Shown: piece after piece, positions 1 to 8,974 of the stretch
Numbering within the stretch: position 1 is the stretch's first letter
Layout of the letters: each line of letters begins with the position of its first letter
NCBI RefSeq assembly: GCF_000802365.1
Contig: NZ_JSZE01000083.1
Span: 1 to 44,505 of the forward strand
Reading direction: 5' to 3'
Length of the DNA stretch: 44,505 nt
Source: Xanthomonas cannabis pv. cannabis
GTDB taxonomy: Bacteria > Pseudomonadota > Gammaproteobacteria > Xanthomonadales > Xanthomonadaceae
Made by a program: the position numbers and the translations under genes
The notes under the pieces: generated by a model
Seen by the model: only the letters and a program-made list of their open reading frames with translations
The model's database searches: none
What the model was told of the DNA's origin: nothing

Positions 1-925
1 CATCCATGCCGCCAAGGGTCCCGCGACGGTGGGCGGGCAAGGACCAGTGGAGATGGTCGGTCCGCATGGATCTCAACAGCGACTCGCAAGCTGGCTGCCC
101 GGTGACCTTTGCTCTTCGACAAAACCACCAACCAACTGTCTGGCGTGGTGTCCTTGCCGATTGCGGGACCGTGTGGCGGCATGGATGCCGCCACCGAGCC
201 CCCATGGACGGGTTTACGGCGTGTCCCGCGAGCGGTGAGGGCACCGCGCCCTCGACCAGACTTGAAGACAGCCGAGCGATCACGATGCGCACAGCGCATG
301 GGTCTCAACCTGATTGTTCACTACGAACAGATCAGGCGGAGAGCTGATCATCTGCGCCTTTGCTGCAGGGCCCTTGCCCGCCCACCATCGCGGGACACGC
401 TGCAAGTACGTCCATGTAGCTCCGTAGCGGCATCCATGCCGCCAAGGGTCCCGCGACGGTGGGCGGGCAAGGACCAGTCGAGATGGTCGGTGTGCATAGA
501 TTTCAACAGCAACCAGCACACCGTGCGACGCGGTGTCTTTGCTTTTCAACAAAACCGCCAGCCAACTTTCTAGCGTGGTGTCCTCACCGATTGCGGGACC
601 GTGTGGCGGCATGGATGCCGCCACCGAGCCCCCATGGATGGGTTTACGGCGTGTCCCGCGAGCGGCGAGGGCACCGCGCCCTCGACAGACTTGAAGATAG
701 CCAAGCGATCGCGAGACGCACGATGCAGTCGTCGCTGCCTGATTGCCCAATTACTGGTAGACCAGGCAGAGAGCGGACCGTGTGCGCCGTTGCTGCAGGG
801 CCCTTGCCCGCCCACCATCGCAGGACACGCCGCAAGTACATCCCTATAGCTTCGTGGCAGCATCCATGCCGCCACAGGGTCCGGCGACGGGGGCGGGCAA
901 GGACCAGTCACGATGGTCGGTGCGC
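1..925. repeat. Tandem 430-bp palindrome-rich repeat, two full copies plus part of a third
   Basis: Copies begin at 1, 431 and 861, each with catccatgccgcca. The spacing is 430 bp both times. Each unit holds two nested hairpin modules. The first (about 577-681 in copy 2) has arms like tcctcaccgattgcgggac and gtcccgcgagcggcgagg around the palindrome ggcggcatggatgccgcc. The second (about 372-472 and 802-902) has arms cttgcccgcccaccatcg and cggtgggcgggcaag around a similar inner palindrome. The open reading frames running through the block follow the repeat, shift frame between copies and resemble no protein, so I read it as non-coding. A related repeat in the opposite orientation lies at 23757-24420. 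Confidence 0.85.
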
Positions 926-1427
926 TGTGTCTGCAGTCGGTGCGCAGTGGTTTCAACAATCAGCCGACCAGCCACGCTTCAACGTCTGGCTTGACCGCAT
1001 CCAGCGGCCCGACGCCAAGGCCCCGTCGCTGCAACCGATTGCGCCTCATGGCACGCCACTTGCAGTCTTGCGGTATGACAGCCCGGCCACCAGCCCGTGA
1101 CAGCGCGTGGGCCAGGCTGCAATCTGTTGGGGTTGCGTTCGGTCGTCACGTCGTAGTCTGCCGCGCGGTCCTCGTCGGGAGGGGCGAAGACTGCACAATG
1201 GCCTTCGCTTCCTTTAACGGTCGATTCTTTAGGATGAGCCGCGACGTTGCGTCGCCGCCAGGAGAGTTTGTGCATCGGAGTGGTTTCATAGCTGCCAACA
1301 CTGCGACCTGGTCGCACGCCGCCGGGCACGTCCTGCATGCGGTGCACCTGGCAACGTCGCTACGCGTTGCGGGGATGGACCTCCCGCATCAGCCCTTACT
1401 GCCGCCAGCGTGCGGCGGGCAGCCTTG
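926..1427. other. Non-coding stretch upstream of mdoH, nothing recognised
   Basis: After the third partial repeat copy the sequence becomes unique. Frames are open only in short stretches and their translations are arginine- and proline-rich shadows. The mdoH promoter should lie here, but I see no convincing -35/-10 pair. No mdoG gene is present upstream, although mdoG precedes mdoH in enterobacteria. Confidence 0.5.
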
Positions 1428-3365
1428 ATGGACGGCACCGTGACTCTTCCCCCCGCACCAACCGCAGTCTCTTCCGTTTCCGCCCTCGATGCCGGCCAGC
1501 CTACGCTGCCGCCGGAAGCGCCCTTGGCGATGCCCGAACAAAGCCTGCGCGAAGGCAGCCTGCAGGTTCGCCACCAGCGCACCTCGCCGGTGGGCATCGG
1601 TGTGCGCCGCTTCTATCTGATTGGCGGCACCTTCGCCACTACGGCCATTGCGGTATGGGTGATGCTCAGCGTGCTGTGGCCCGACGGCATCAGCGTGCTG
1701 GAAGGCTGCCTGCTCGGCCTGTTCGTGCTGTTGTTCGCCTGGATCGCCATGTCGTTTGCCAGCGCGGTGGCCGGTTTCGTCACCGTGGTGGCGCGCGCCG
1801 GGCGCAAGCTCGGCATCGACCCCGAGCAGCCGCTGCCCACGCTGCGCTCGCGCACCGCGCTGCTGATGCCGACGTATAACGAAGACCCGCGCCGCCTGCT
1901 GGCAGGCCTGCAGGCCATCTACGAATCGGTGGCCGAAACCGGCCAGCTGGAGCACTTCGATTTCTTCGTGCTCAGCGACACCACCCGCGACCACATCGGG
2001 CGTGCCGAAGAACTGGTCTACAAAGAACTGTGCGACCGCGTCGAGGGGCACGGCCGCATCTTCTACCGCCGCCGCGCCGACAATGCCGCGCGCAAGGCCG
2101 GCAACGTGGCCGACTGGGTGCGCCGTTTCGGTGGCAGCTACCCGCAGATGCTGATCCTGGACGCCGACAGCGTGATGACCGGCGACACCATCGTGCGGCT
2201 GGTTGCCGGCATGGAAAACAACCCGGACGTGGGCCTGATCCAGACCCTGCCGGCCGTGGTCAATGGCCAGACCCTGTTCGCCCGCATGCAGCAATTCGGC
2301 GGCCGCGTGTACGGGCCGATCATCGCCTTCGGCGTGGCCTGGTGGCATGGCGCCGAGAGCAACTACTGGGGCCACAACGCCATCATCCGCACCCAGGCCT
2401 TCGCCGATCATGCCGGCCTGCCGTCGCTGCGCGGGCGCAAGCCGTTCGGCGGGCATGTGCTCAGCCACGACTTCGTCGAAGCGGCGCTGATGCGCCGTGG
2501 CGGCTGGGCCATGCACATGGTGCCGTACCTGCAGGGTAGCTATGAAGAAGGCCCGCCCACGCTCACCGACCTGCTGATCCGCGACCGCCGCTGGTGCCAG
2601 GGCAACCTGCAGCATGCCAAGGTGGTCGGCGCCAAGGGCCTGCACTGGATCAGCCGCATGCACATGCTGATCGGCATCGGCCATTATTTCACCGCGCCGA
2701 TGTGGGGCCTGCTGATGCTGATCGGCATCGGCATTCCGCTGGCGGGCGGCGGCATCGATCTGGCCGGCAACCTGCCGTTCTCGCCGGCGCGCTACTGGCA
2801 CGGCAGCAGCCAGGGCAATGCGATCTGGATCTTCGTCTGCACCATGTTCGTGCTGCTGGCGCCCAAGCTGCTGGGCTATATCGCCCTGCTGCTCAACCCG
2901 CGCGAACTGCGCGCCTGTGGCGGCGCCATCCGCGCCATGCTGAGCATCCTGCTGGAAACCGTGCTGGCTGCCTTGATGGCGCCGGTGGTGATGTACCTGC
3001 AGTCGCGCGGCGTGTTCGAAGTGCTGGCCGGCAAGGATTCCGGTTGGGACGCCCAGGTGCGCGACGACGGCAAGCTGTCGTGGCCGGCCTTGCTGCGTAG
3101 CTATGGCGGGCTGACCGTGTTCGGCCTGTTCATGGGCGCGGTGGCCTACACGGTGTCGCCGTCGCTGGCGGCCTGGATGGCGCCGGTGATCGTGGGCATG
3201 GCGTTGTCGATCCCGGTGGTGGCGCTGACCTCGCTGCGCCGTTCCGGCCTGGCGTTGCGCCGTGCCGGCATCTTCTGCATCCCCGAAGAACTTGACCCGC
3301 CCAAGGTGCTGGTGCGTGCGTCCGAGCTGCGCCGCGCCGCGGCGCTGGAACCCTCGCTGATCTGA
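1428..3365 (+). CDS. mdoH: Glucans biosynthesis glucosyltransferase H (OpgH/MdoH)
   Basis: This inner-membrane family 2 glycosyltransferase builds the beta-glucan backbone of osmoregulated periplasmic glucans from UDP-glucose. The protein is 645 residues. A hydrophobic segment near residues 45-70 is followed by a cytoplasmic catalytic domain with a DADS motif (D245 and D247) and a late RDRRW element (W389) that matches the family's processivity motif. Several further membrane spans occupy about residues 405-600. I start at ATG 1428, giving [16 protein letters not shown]; a GTG at 1410 would add six residues. The protein is shorter at the N-terminus than E. coli MdoH, which matches the Xanthomonas form as I remember it. 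Such glucans are needed for virulence in several plant pathogens. No mdoG partner is visible in the window. Confidence 0.95.
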   Translation: MDGTVTLPPAPTAVSSVSALDAGQPTLPPEAPLAMPEQSLREGSLQVRHQRTSPVGIGVRRFYLIGGTFATTAIAVWVMLSVLWPDGISVLEGCLLGLFVLLFAWIAMSFASAVAGFVTVVARAGRKLGIDPEQPLPTLRSRTALLMPTYNEDPRRLLAGLQAIYESVAETGQLEHFDFFVLSDTTRDHIGRAEELVYKELCDRVEGHGRIFYRRRADNAARKAGNVADWVRRFGGSYPQMLILDADSVMTGDTIVRLVAGMENNPDVGLIQTLPAVVNGQTLFARMQQFGGRVYGPIIAFGVAWWHGAESNYWGHNAIIRTQAFADHAGLPSLRGRKPFGGHVLSHDFVEAALMRRGGWAMHMVPYLQGSYEEGPPTLTDLLIRDRRWCQGNLQHAKVVGAKGLHWISRMHMLIGIGHYFTAPMWGLLMLIGIGIPLAGGGIDLAGNLPFSPARYWHGSSQGNAIWIFVCTMFVLLAPKLLGYIALLLNPRELRACGGAIRAMLSILLETVLAALMAPVVMYLQSRGVFEVLAGKDSGWDAQVRDDGKLSWPALLRSYGGLTVFGLFMGAVAYTVSPSLAAWMAPVIVGMALSIPVVALTSLRRSGLALRRAGIFCIPEELDPPKVLVRASELRRAAALEPSLI

Positions 3366-3536
3366 GTGCCCGCAGGGGCGATCCGCCACAGCGGACCGGC
3401 GCGTGCCCCGGCGCGCGCGCCGATCGCTGCAGACCCATATGCCCGCTTCCGGTCCTGCGCTGCGGCGGTCCGGCCCTGGCGTGATCGGGCCGATCCGGCG
3501 CGCAGGGCATAATGCCCGGCCCCCAAGCGGAGCTGG

Positions 3537-4205
3537 ATGATGCTGGAAGTGATCGAACGCGAGACCGGACCGAACCCGCAATGGAGCGTGCTGTGGCTGC
3601 ACGGGCTGGGCGCCGATGGCAGCGATTTCGCCCCGATGGTGCCGGAGCTGGTGCGCCCGCAATGGCCGGCGCTGCGCTTCGTGTTCCCGCATGCGCCGAT
3701 CCGCCCGATCACCATCAACAACGGCGTGCGCATGCGCGGCTGGTACGACATCGTCGGCATGGATTTCGCCCAGCGCGCCGACAAGGCCGGCATTGCCGAA
3801 TCGGTGGCCCAGGTCGACGCCCTGATTGCCCATGAGCAAAGCCGCGGCATCGCGCCTGAGCGCATCCTGCTGGCCGGCTTTTCGCAAGGCGGCGCGGTGA
3901 CCCTGGCCGTCGGCCTGCAGCGCAGCGTGCCGCTGGCCGGGCTGATCGCCCTGTCCACCTATCTGCCGGATCCGGCCGCGGCCGCCAGCCAGTTGCAGCC
4001 GGCGGCCCTGCGCCAACCGCTGTTCATGGCCCATGGCACCGCCGACCCGGTGGTGCCGTTCGCGGCCGGCCAGGCCAGCATGCAGACCTTGCGCACGCTG
4101 GGCTTTGCACTGGAGTGGCACACCTACCCGATGGGGCACCAGGTCTGTCTGGAAGAGATCGAGGCCCTGCGCGACTGGATGCAGGCGCGCTTCACCGCCG
4201 CCTGA
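3537..4205 (+). CDS. Carboxylesterase of the phospholipase/carboxylesterase (PF02230) family
   Basis: A cytosolic alpha/beta hydrolase of 222 residues, the usual length for this family of short-chain esterases and acyl-protein thioesterase relatives. The oxyanion/HGxG-like segment LHGLGADGSDF lies at about residues 20-30. The catalytic triad is visible: Ser116 in GFSQGG, Asp170 in GTADPVVP and His201 in MGHQVC. Two adjacent ATG codons (3537 and 3540) are possible starts. The stop lies only 5 bp before the next gene (the sensor kinase), so the two are probably co-transcribed. The natural substrate cannot be deduced. In Pseudomonas this family is called EstB. Confidence 0.9.
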   Translation: MMLEVIERETGPNPQWSVLWLHGLGADGSDFAPMVPELVRPQWPALRFVFPHAPIRPITINNGVRMRGWYDIVGMDFAQRADKAGIAESVAQVDALIAHEQSRGIAPERILLAGFSQGGAVTLAVGLQRSVPLAGLIALSTYLPDPAAAASQLQPAALRQPLFMAHGTADPVVPFAAGQASMQTLRTLGFALEWHTYPMGHQVCLEEIEALRDWMQARFTAA

Positions 4206-4210
4206 GCCCA

Positions 4211-5263
4211 ATGGCCCAGCGCGCGCCACAGATCGCCTGGATGCCGGACCTGTGCCGGCTGCCCCGGCTGGGCGCGATGCTGGGCCTGGCCGAACTGGTG
4301 GTGCTGGTGGTGACCCTGGTGCCCGACGCCGGCGCCGCGCGCGGTATCACCCTGTCGCGCTTCATCTCGGCCAGCGGCCTGGCGCTGTGGCTGGCCCTGG
4401 CGGTCAGCGTGCTGCTATGCGTGTTGCGGCCCTGGTTGTCGCGCTTGCCGCCCAGGCTGGGCGGGCTGGCCGCGCTGTCGATCGCCGCGGTCGTGGCGAT
4501 GCTCGGTGCCGGGATCGTGCACGGCCTGTACGCGGTGCTGGACCAGGCCCCGCTTGGCCGCCTGGTCGGCTTCTGGCGGTTCACCCTGGGCAGTGCCGCC
4601 ACGGTGGTGCTGATCACCGCGCTGGCGCTGCGCTATTTCTACGTCAGCGACCGCTGGGAGGCGCAGGTGCAGGCCAACGCGCGCGCCGAGGCCGATGCCC
4701 TGCAGGCGCGCATTCGGCCGCATTTTTTGTTCAACAGCATGAATCTGATCGCCAGCCTGCTGCGCCGTGACCCGGTGGTGGCCGAGCAGGCCGTGCTGGA
4801 CCTGTCGGACCTGTTCCGCGCCGCGCTGGGGGCCGGCGAGGGCCTGTCCACCCTGCGCGCCGAATGCGAACTGGCCGAACGCTATCTGGCGATCGAATCG
4901 CTGCGCCTGGGCGAGCGCCTGCAGGTGCGCTGGCACCGCCAGGAGCCGTTGCCCTGGGAACTGCCGATGCCGCGCCTGGTGCTGCAACCATTGGTCGAAA
5001 ACGCCGTGCTGCATGGCGTGTCGCGCATGCCCGAGGGCGGTACGCTGTACCTGTCGTTGCGCCAGCGCGGCAACCAGCTGCAGATCCGCATCGTCAACCC
5101 CGCCCCGCAACCGGGCACCCAGTTGCCGCTGCTGGCCGGTGCCGGCCACGCCCAGGCCAGCATCTCGCACCGGCTGGCGTTCCAGTTCGGGGCGGGGGCA
5201 CGGATGGCGGCCAGCTGGACTGAAGGCTACTATGCCTGCGAGATCACATTGCCGCTGCCGTGA
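4211..5263 (+). CDS. algZ: Sensor histidine kinase of the LytS/AlgZ (FimS) family
   Basis: The protein has 350 residues. The N-terminal half carries about four hydrophobic spans (roughly residues 20-150) and no extracellular domain. The C-terminal half is a His_kinase (PF06580) domain: the phosphoacceptor-like motif is RPHFLFNS with His171, and the ATP-binding N-box is LVENAVLHG with Asn264. AlgZ/FimS-type kinases pair with LytTR response regulators, and such a regulator follows 30 bp downstream. In Pseudomonas the same pair precedes hemC, as here, and controls twitching motility and exopolysaccharide. I start at ATG 4211, just after the esterase stop; the open frame extends upstream only through the esterase gene. 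The signal sensed is unknown. Confidence 0.9.
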   Translation: MAQRAPQIAWMPDLCRLPRLGAMLGLAELVVLVVTLVPDAGAARGITLSRFISASGLALWLALAVSVLLCVLRPWLSRLPPRLGGLAALSIAAVVAMLGAGIVHGLYAVLDQAPLGRLVGFWRFTLGSAATVVLITALALRYFYVSDRWEAQVQANARAEADALQARIRPHFLFNSMNLIASLLRRDPVVAEQAVLDLSDLFRAALGAGEGLSTLRAECELAERYLAIESLRLGERLQVRWHRQEPLPWELPMPRLVLQPLVENAVLHGVSRMPEGGTLYLSLRQRGNQLQIRIVNPAPQPGTQLPLLAGAGHAQASISHRLAFQFGAGARMAASWTEGYYACEITLPLP

Positions 5264-5293
5264 GGGGAAAGTCACTGCAGCGAGGGGGAGCCC

Positions 5294-6025
5294 ATGACGG
5301 CCACGCAAGTGCGGGTGCTGATCGCCGATGACGAGCCACTGGCGCGCGAGCGCCTGCGCATGCTGCTGGCCGAGCATCCGCAGGTCGAGGTGATCGGCGA
5401 GGCCGAAAACGGCGCGCAGGTGCTGCAGCAGTGCGAACACCTGCACCCGGATCTGGTGCTGCTGGATATCGCCATGCCCGGGGTGGACGGGCTGGAAACC
5501 GCCCGCCTGCTGCGGCAACGCCAGCCGCCTCCGGCGGTGGTGTTCTGCACCGCCTACGACCAGCACGCGCTATCCGCCTTCGACGCGGCCGCGCTGGATT
5601 ACCTGATGAAGCCGGTGCGCCCGGAACGCTTGGCGTCTGCGCTGGAAAAGGTGGCCACCTTCCTGGCCGGCCGCGCGCCCAGTGCCGCGCAGGCCCCGCT
5701 GCGCACGCATTTGTGCGCCCGTCTGCGCGGCAGCCTGCGGTTGATCCCCGTCGGCGACATTCGTTACCTGCAGGCCGAGGAAAAGTACGTCATCGTCCAT
5801 CACGCCCGGGGCGAAGACCTGATCGAAGAGTCGCTCAAGTCATTGGAGGACGAATTTGCCGACCGTCTGGTGCGCATCCATCGCAACTGCCTGGTCGCTC
5901 GCGACGAACTGGTGGAACTGCGCCGCAGCAGCGATGGCCAGGTGCACGCAGTGCTGCGCAACGTGCCGCAGCCCCTGGAAGTGAGCCGCCGTTGCGTGGC
6001 CAGCCTGCGCGAACAACTGCGCTAG
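5294..6025 (+). CDS. algR: LytTR-family response regulator, AlgR type
   Basis: A DNA-binding response regulator of 243 residues. The N-terminal receiver domain has the acidic pair in IADDEP, the phosphoacceptor Asp58 in LVLLDIAMPG and the conserved Lys106 in YLMKPV. The C-terminal domain, from about residue 135, is a LytTR DNA-binding domain (RYLQAEEKYVIVHH, then RIHRNCLVA). It is the likely partner of the kinase encoded just upstream, with a gap of 30 bp holding a purine-rich ribosome site (gagggggag). By analogy with AlgR/FimS it may regulate type IV pili or polysaccharide genes. Part of its 3' coding end is duplicated downstream at 6085-6255. Confidence 0.93.
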   Translation: MTATQVRVLIADDEPLARERLRMLLAEHPQVEVIGEAENGAQVLQQCEHLHPDLVLLDIAMPGVDGLETARLLRQRQPPPAVVFCTAYDQHALSAFDAAALDYLMKPVRPERLASALEKVATFLAGRAPSAAQAPLRTHLCARLRGSLRLIPVGDIRYLQAEEKYVIVHHARGEDLIEESLKSLEDEFADRLVRIHRNCLVARDELVELRRSSDGQVHAVLRNVPQPLEVSRRCVASLREQLR

Positions 6026-6084
6026 CGCAGGTGGATCGCAGTGGGCCGGCTGGAGCAGCACGGCACGGAGCAGCGGGCGATGGC

Positions 6085-6255
6085 GGGTGGAGCTGTGCCG
6101 CAGCAGTCATCGACGGCGCACGCGGTGTAGCGCAACGTGGCGCAGCTGCTGGAAGTGCGGCGACGCAGCGTAGCCAGACTGCGCGAACGACTGCGCCAGA
6201 GCAGGCCAATCGCCGTGGGCCGGATGGAGCGGAGCGTACGCGCAGACACGGTGCG
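6085..6255 (+). pseudogene. Degenerate tandem duplicate of the algR 3' end and its downstream flank
   Basis: The stretch beginning gtggagctgtgccgcagcag repeats gtggaactgcgccgcagcag of algR (about 5911), and the match continues through cgcaacgtggcgcagctgct (6131) against cgcaacgtgccgcagcccct (5957). The offset is 174 bp, exactly 58 codons. The similarity passes the algR stop and continues in the non-coding flank (tgggccggatggagc against tgggccggctggagc). The copy has an internal stop (gtgtag, 6125-6130), so it is not translated as AlgR. The rest of the gap to hemC (6256-6484) holds no recognisable feature. Confidence 0.8.
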
Positions 6256-6484
6256 CCGCTGACGGCGGACGAGCGAGTCCTTCGCCGAAAGATGACGCTG
6301 CCACCGCCGGAATCTGCTCCGCGGTCTCGGGCGTCATCGGTTGCACCGCTCTAGCGCTGATCTCTCCATGTGCCGCAGGCTGGCGCCAGCCTGCGGCGCC
6401 GCGCGCTGGCGGCCATGCCGTCGCCTCAGTCCTTCTGTTGCGGGGTGTGTATGAGTTACGCGCCGGCTCCGCGATAATGGGTGG

Positions 6485-7399
6485 ATGACCACGCTCCGCA
6501 TCGCTACCCGCAAGAGCCCGCTCGCCTTATGGCAGAGCGAACACGTCGCCGCCGCGCTGCGCCAGCACCATCCCGGCCTGGAGGTTACGCTGGTGCCGAT
6601 GAGCACCCGCGGCGACGAGGTGCTGGACCGCTCGCTGGCGGCGATCGGCGGCAAGGGCCTGTTCCTGAAGGAGCTGGAGCTGGCCATGCTGCGCGGCGAG
6701 GCCGACTGCGCGGTGCATTCGCTGAAGGACGTGCCGATGGAGCTGGACGCCCCATTCGTGCTGCCGGCGATTCTGGGCCGCGGTGATGCTGCCGATGCGC
6801 TGGTGTCCAACCTCTACGCAAGCCTGCAGGCCTTGCCGCTGGGCGCACGCGTGGGCACCTCGTCGTTGCGTCGCCAGGCGCAGCTGCGCGCCGCGCGCCC
6901 GGATCTTGAGCTGATCGACCTGCGCGGCAACGTCAATACGCGTCTGGCCAAGCTGGATAACGGCGGCTACGACGCCATCGTGCTGGCCTGTGCCGGCCTG
7001 CAGCGGCTGGGTCTGGATGCGCGCATCAGTGCGCGATTGGACGCGCCGGAATGGTTGCCGGCTCCGGCGCAGGGCGCAGTGGCGGTGGAGTGCCGTGGCG
7101 ACGATGCGCGTGTCCACCGTCTGCTGGCGGTGCTGGACGCGCCCGCCACCCGCGTCTGCGTGGAAGCCGAGCGCGCGATGAACCGCGCGTTGCACGGCAG
7201 CTGCCACGTCCCGGTGGCAGCATTCGCCCGCTGGGAAGGCGAAGGCCTATACCTGCAGGGCATGGTCGGCAGCGCCAGCGACGGACGCCTGATCCACGCC
7301 GATGCCCATGGCAGCGCTGCAGAGACAGAAGACCTCGGCCGCCGCGTCGCGCAGGGCCTGTTCGACAAGGGTGCCGCGCAGCTGCTGGCCGAGCTCTGA
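6485..7399 (+). CDS. hemC: Hydroxymethylbilane synthase (porphobilinogen deaminase)
   Basis: This cytosolic enzyme of haem synthesis joins four porphobilinogen units into hydroxymethylbilane. At 304 residues it has the normal family length. Family motifs are present: an N-terminal [13 protein letters not shown], then [32 protein letters not shown] and LRGNVNTRL. Cys240 in HGSCHVPVA is the residue that anchors the dipyrromethane cofactor. The start at ATG 6485 gives [12 protein letters not shown]. Pseudomonas has the same algR-hemC order, usually followed by hemD; here no hemD follows, and a triple hairpin repeat comes next. Confidence 0.97.
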   Translation: MTTLRIATRKSPLALWQSEHVAAALRQHHPGLEVTLVPMSTRGDEVLDRSLAAIGGKGLFLKELELAMLRGEADCAVHSLKDVPMELDAPFVLPAILGRGDAADALVSNLYASLQALPLGARVGTSSLRRQAQLRAARPDLELIDLRGNVNTRLAKLDNGGYDAIVLACAGLQRLGLDARISARLDAPEWLPAPAQGAVAVECRGDDARVHRLLAVLDAPATRVCVEAERAMNRALHGSCHVPVAAFARWEGEGLYLQGMVGSASDGRLIHADAHGSAAETEDLGRRVAQGLFDKGAAQLLAEL

Positions 7400-7427
7400 C
7401 CCGGGCCCGGAAACAGACATCTGCCTC

Positions 7428-7782
7428 GTAGGAGCGGCCCTGGCCGCGAGGGGCGTTACCGCGGTAAAGCCCTCGCGGCCAGGGCCGCTCCTACAGGGGC
7501 GCAGTTGCGGATTCGAACGTGGGACCGATCGACCACCGCCTCGGCCAGGCCTATCCGGCAGGGCGCCGCTCTTCGTAGGAGCGGCCTTGGCCACGAGGCT
7601 TCACCGGGAAAGCCCTCGCGGCCAGGTCCGCTCCTACAGGGCGCAGTTGCGGATTCGAACGTGGGACCGATCGACCGCCGCCTCGGCCAGGCCTATCCGG
7701 CAAGTCGCCGCTCTTCGTAGGAGCGGCCTTGGCCGCGAGAGGCTTCACCGGGAAAGCCCTTCGCGGCCAGGTCCGCTCCTAC
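7428..7782. repeat. Three tandem hairpin repeats after hemC (period about 145 bp)
   Basis: Hairpins lie at 7428-7497, 7575-7640 and 7717-7782. The first has perfect 25-bp arms starting gtaggagcggccctggccgc, with a loop of about 20 bases. The later two are slightly imperfect. The spacers between them are nearly identical too (gcagttgcggattcgaacg onward, then cggccaggcctatccggca), so the whole unit of about 145 bp is duplicated. The first hairpin could end hemC transcription and the last could end the convergent DUF481 gene. The remaining bases of the gap hold nothing else. Confidence 0.85.
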
Positions 7783-7795
7783 ATTTGCGGGTTGT

Positions 7796-8596
7796 TTACT
7801 TGAAGGTATAGACCAGGTTGACCGTAGTCAGCGTGTCGGTCTTCTTGTCGCCATCGCTGACTTCGCTGTTATGGCGCATCTGCCAGGCCGCCTTCAGCGC
7901 GAAATGCGAGTTCATGCTCACCTGCACGCCGAAGTCGTTCTGCGCATAGGTGTTGTATTCGCCCGATTCCACCAGCAGCGTGTTGATCAGGTCGGTGTTG
8001 TCGGTGACGGTGTACTTCAGGTCGAACAGGCCGCGCCCGATCAGGCCGGTCTCGTTGCGGTCCTCGTCGCTGTTGTGTGCGCGGCGGATACCCGGGCCCA
8101 CCTGCGCGTCCAGATAGAACCGGTCGGCGTTGATCAGGCGTGTGCCGTAGCCGATGCCGAAGGTGGCCAGGCGATCGTAGGTAGCGAAGTCGTCGTGTTC
8201 ATAGCGGCCGGTGGCGGTGAGTTGGCGGTGTTCGCCCAGCTGCAATGCGCTGCCGGCGCTGCCGGTGTAACGCTCGGCGGTGGTCTGGCGCTCGCGCGTG
8301 GTGCTGCCGTCGTCATTGGTGTTGGTGTATTCCGAGCTCGAGCGCAGCGCGGTGGCATCCAGGCTGTGGATCCAGTCGCCGTCGGTATAGCGCAGGCGGA
8401 TGCGGCCGTTCAGGCTGTCGGTGGTGCTGTTGCCATGCGCGGCGGCGTAGCCAAGCTCGCCGCTGCTGCCGCCCCAGGGCGATGGCATCACCGCCGCGGC
8501 GGGGTCCACCGGCGTTGGTGCAACTGCCTGGGCCCAGACGGCGGGCGTGATCAACAACAACGGCAGCAAGGCAGACAACGGGGCACGGCGGGACAT
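7796..8596 (-). CDS. DUF481 family outer-membrane beta-barrel protein
   Basis: The 266-residue protein starts with a Sec signal peptide (MSRRAPLSALLPLLLITPAV, cleavage probably after AWAQA). The rest is an alternating series of amphipathic strands typical of the YdiY-like DUF481 family (GELGYAAAHGNSTTDSLNGR, RYEHDDFATYDRLATFGIGY, HFALKAAWQMRHNSE), and it ends in VNLVYTFK, like a beta-barrel protein. The function of the family is unknown; some members are salt-inducible. The gene is convergent with hemC and divergent from the WYL regulator. There is no sign of truncation. Confidence 0.85.
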   Translation of the reverse strand: MSRRAPLSALLPLLLITPAVWAQAVAPTPVDPAAAVMPSPWGGSSGELGYAAAHGNSTTDSLNGRIRLRYTDGDWIHSLDATALRSSSEYTNTNDDGSTTRERQTTAERYTGSAGSALQLGEHRQLTATGRYEHDDFATYDRLATFGIGYGTRLINADRFYLDAQVGPGIRRAHNSDEDRNETGLIGRGLFDLKYTVTDNTDLINTLLVESGEYNTYAQNDFGVQVSMNSHFALKAAWQMRHNSEVSDGDKKTDTLTTVNLVYTFK

Positions 8597-8974
8597 GGGC
8601 GGCTCGCTTGAGGGCAGGGCAGGAGGGTGGAAGCGATTTCATGATAACGGACTGTGCGGTCCGTCATAACCGGGTGAACGCCACGCTTCATTGGCGGTTG
8701 GGATGCTGGTGCGTGCGTTTCGCTTGAGCTCGGCATACGGGTTTGGTTGCCGCCACGCTGCTGGAACCCACCACGGTGCCCGCAGCACCTGTGCCTGGAT
8801 CCCTGGCACCGGGCCATGGTTGGATCGCGCTGCCACCAAGCTCGCACGCCAGCCGCCAGAAGGCGCGTCTGCCGGCAGCGCCTCCAGCACACCACGCGCC
8901 CGCGGGCACCCGCCGCACCACGGCACAGGTGCCACGCTCACCCCGTCGCGCGAAGACTCGGACATAATCGGCGC
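8597..8974. other. Divergent intergenic region between DUF481 and WYL regulator genes
   Basis: These 378 bases should hold the promoters of both divergent genes. Translations of both strands are compositional shadows. I see no repeat and no clear operator. Since WYL regulators often act on neighbouring genes, this is where to look for a binding site. Confidence 0.45.

Noticed and set aside
1-1100. Several open frames on both strands in the 430-bp repeat block
   Set aside because: They follow the repeat, change frame between copies and show no similarity; the palindromic structure explains them.
1389-4229. A 946-codon open frame on the minus strand opposite mdoH and the esterase gene
   Set aside because: Its translation is rich in His, Gln, Arg and Ala with no family pattern. 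It is the usual antisense shadow of high-GC coding sequence.
7500-7530. ggattcgaacgtgggacc as part of a tRNA
   Set aside because: Only the T-loop-like string is present; no acceptor, D or anticodon arms can be folded, and the string recurs in a tandem spacer.
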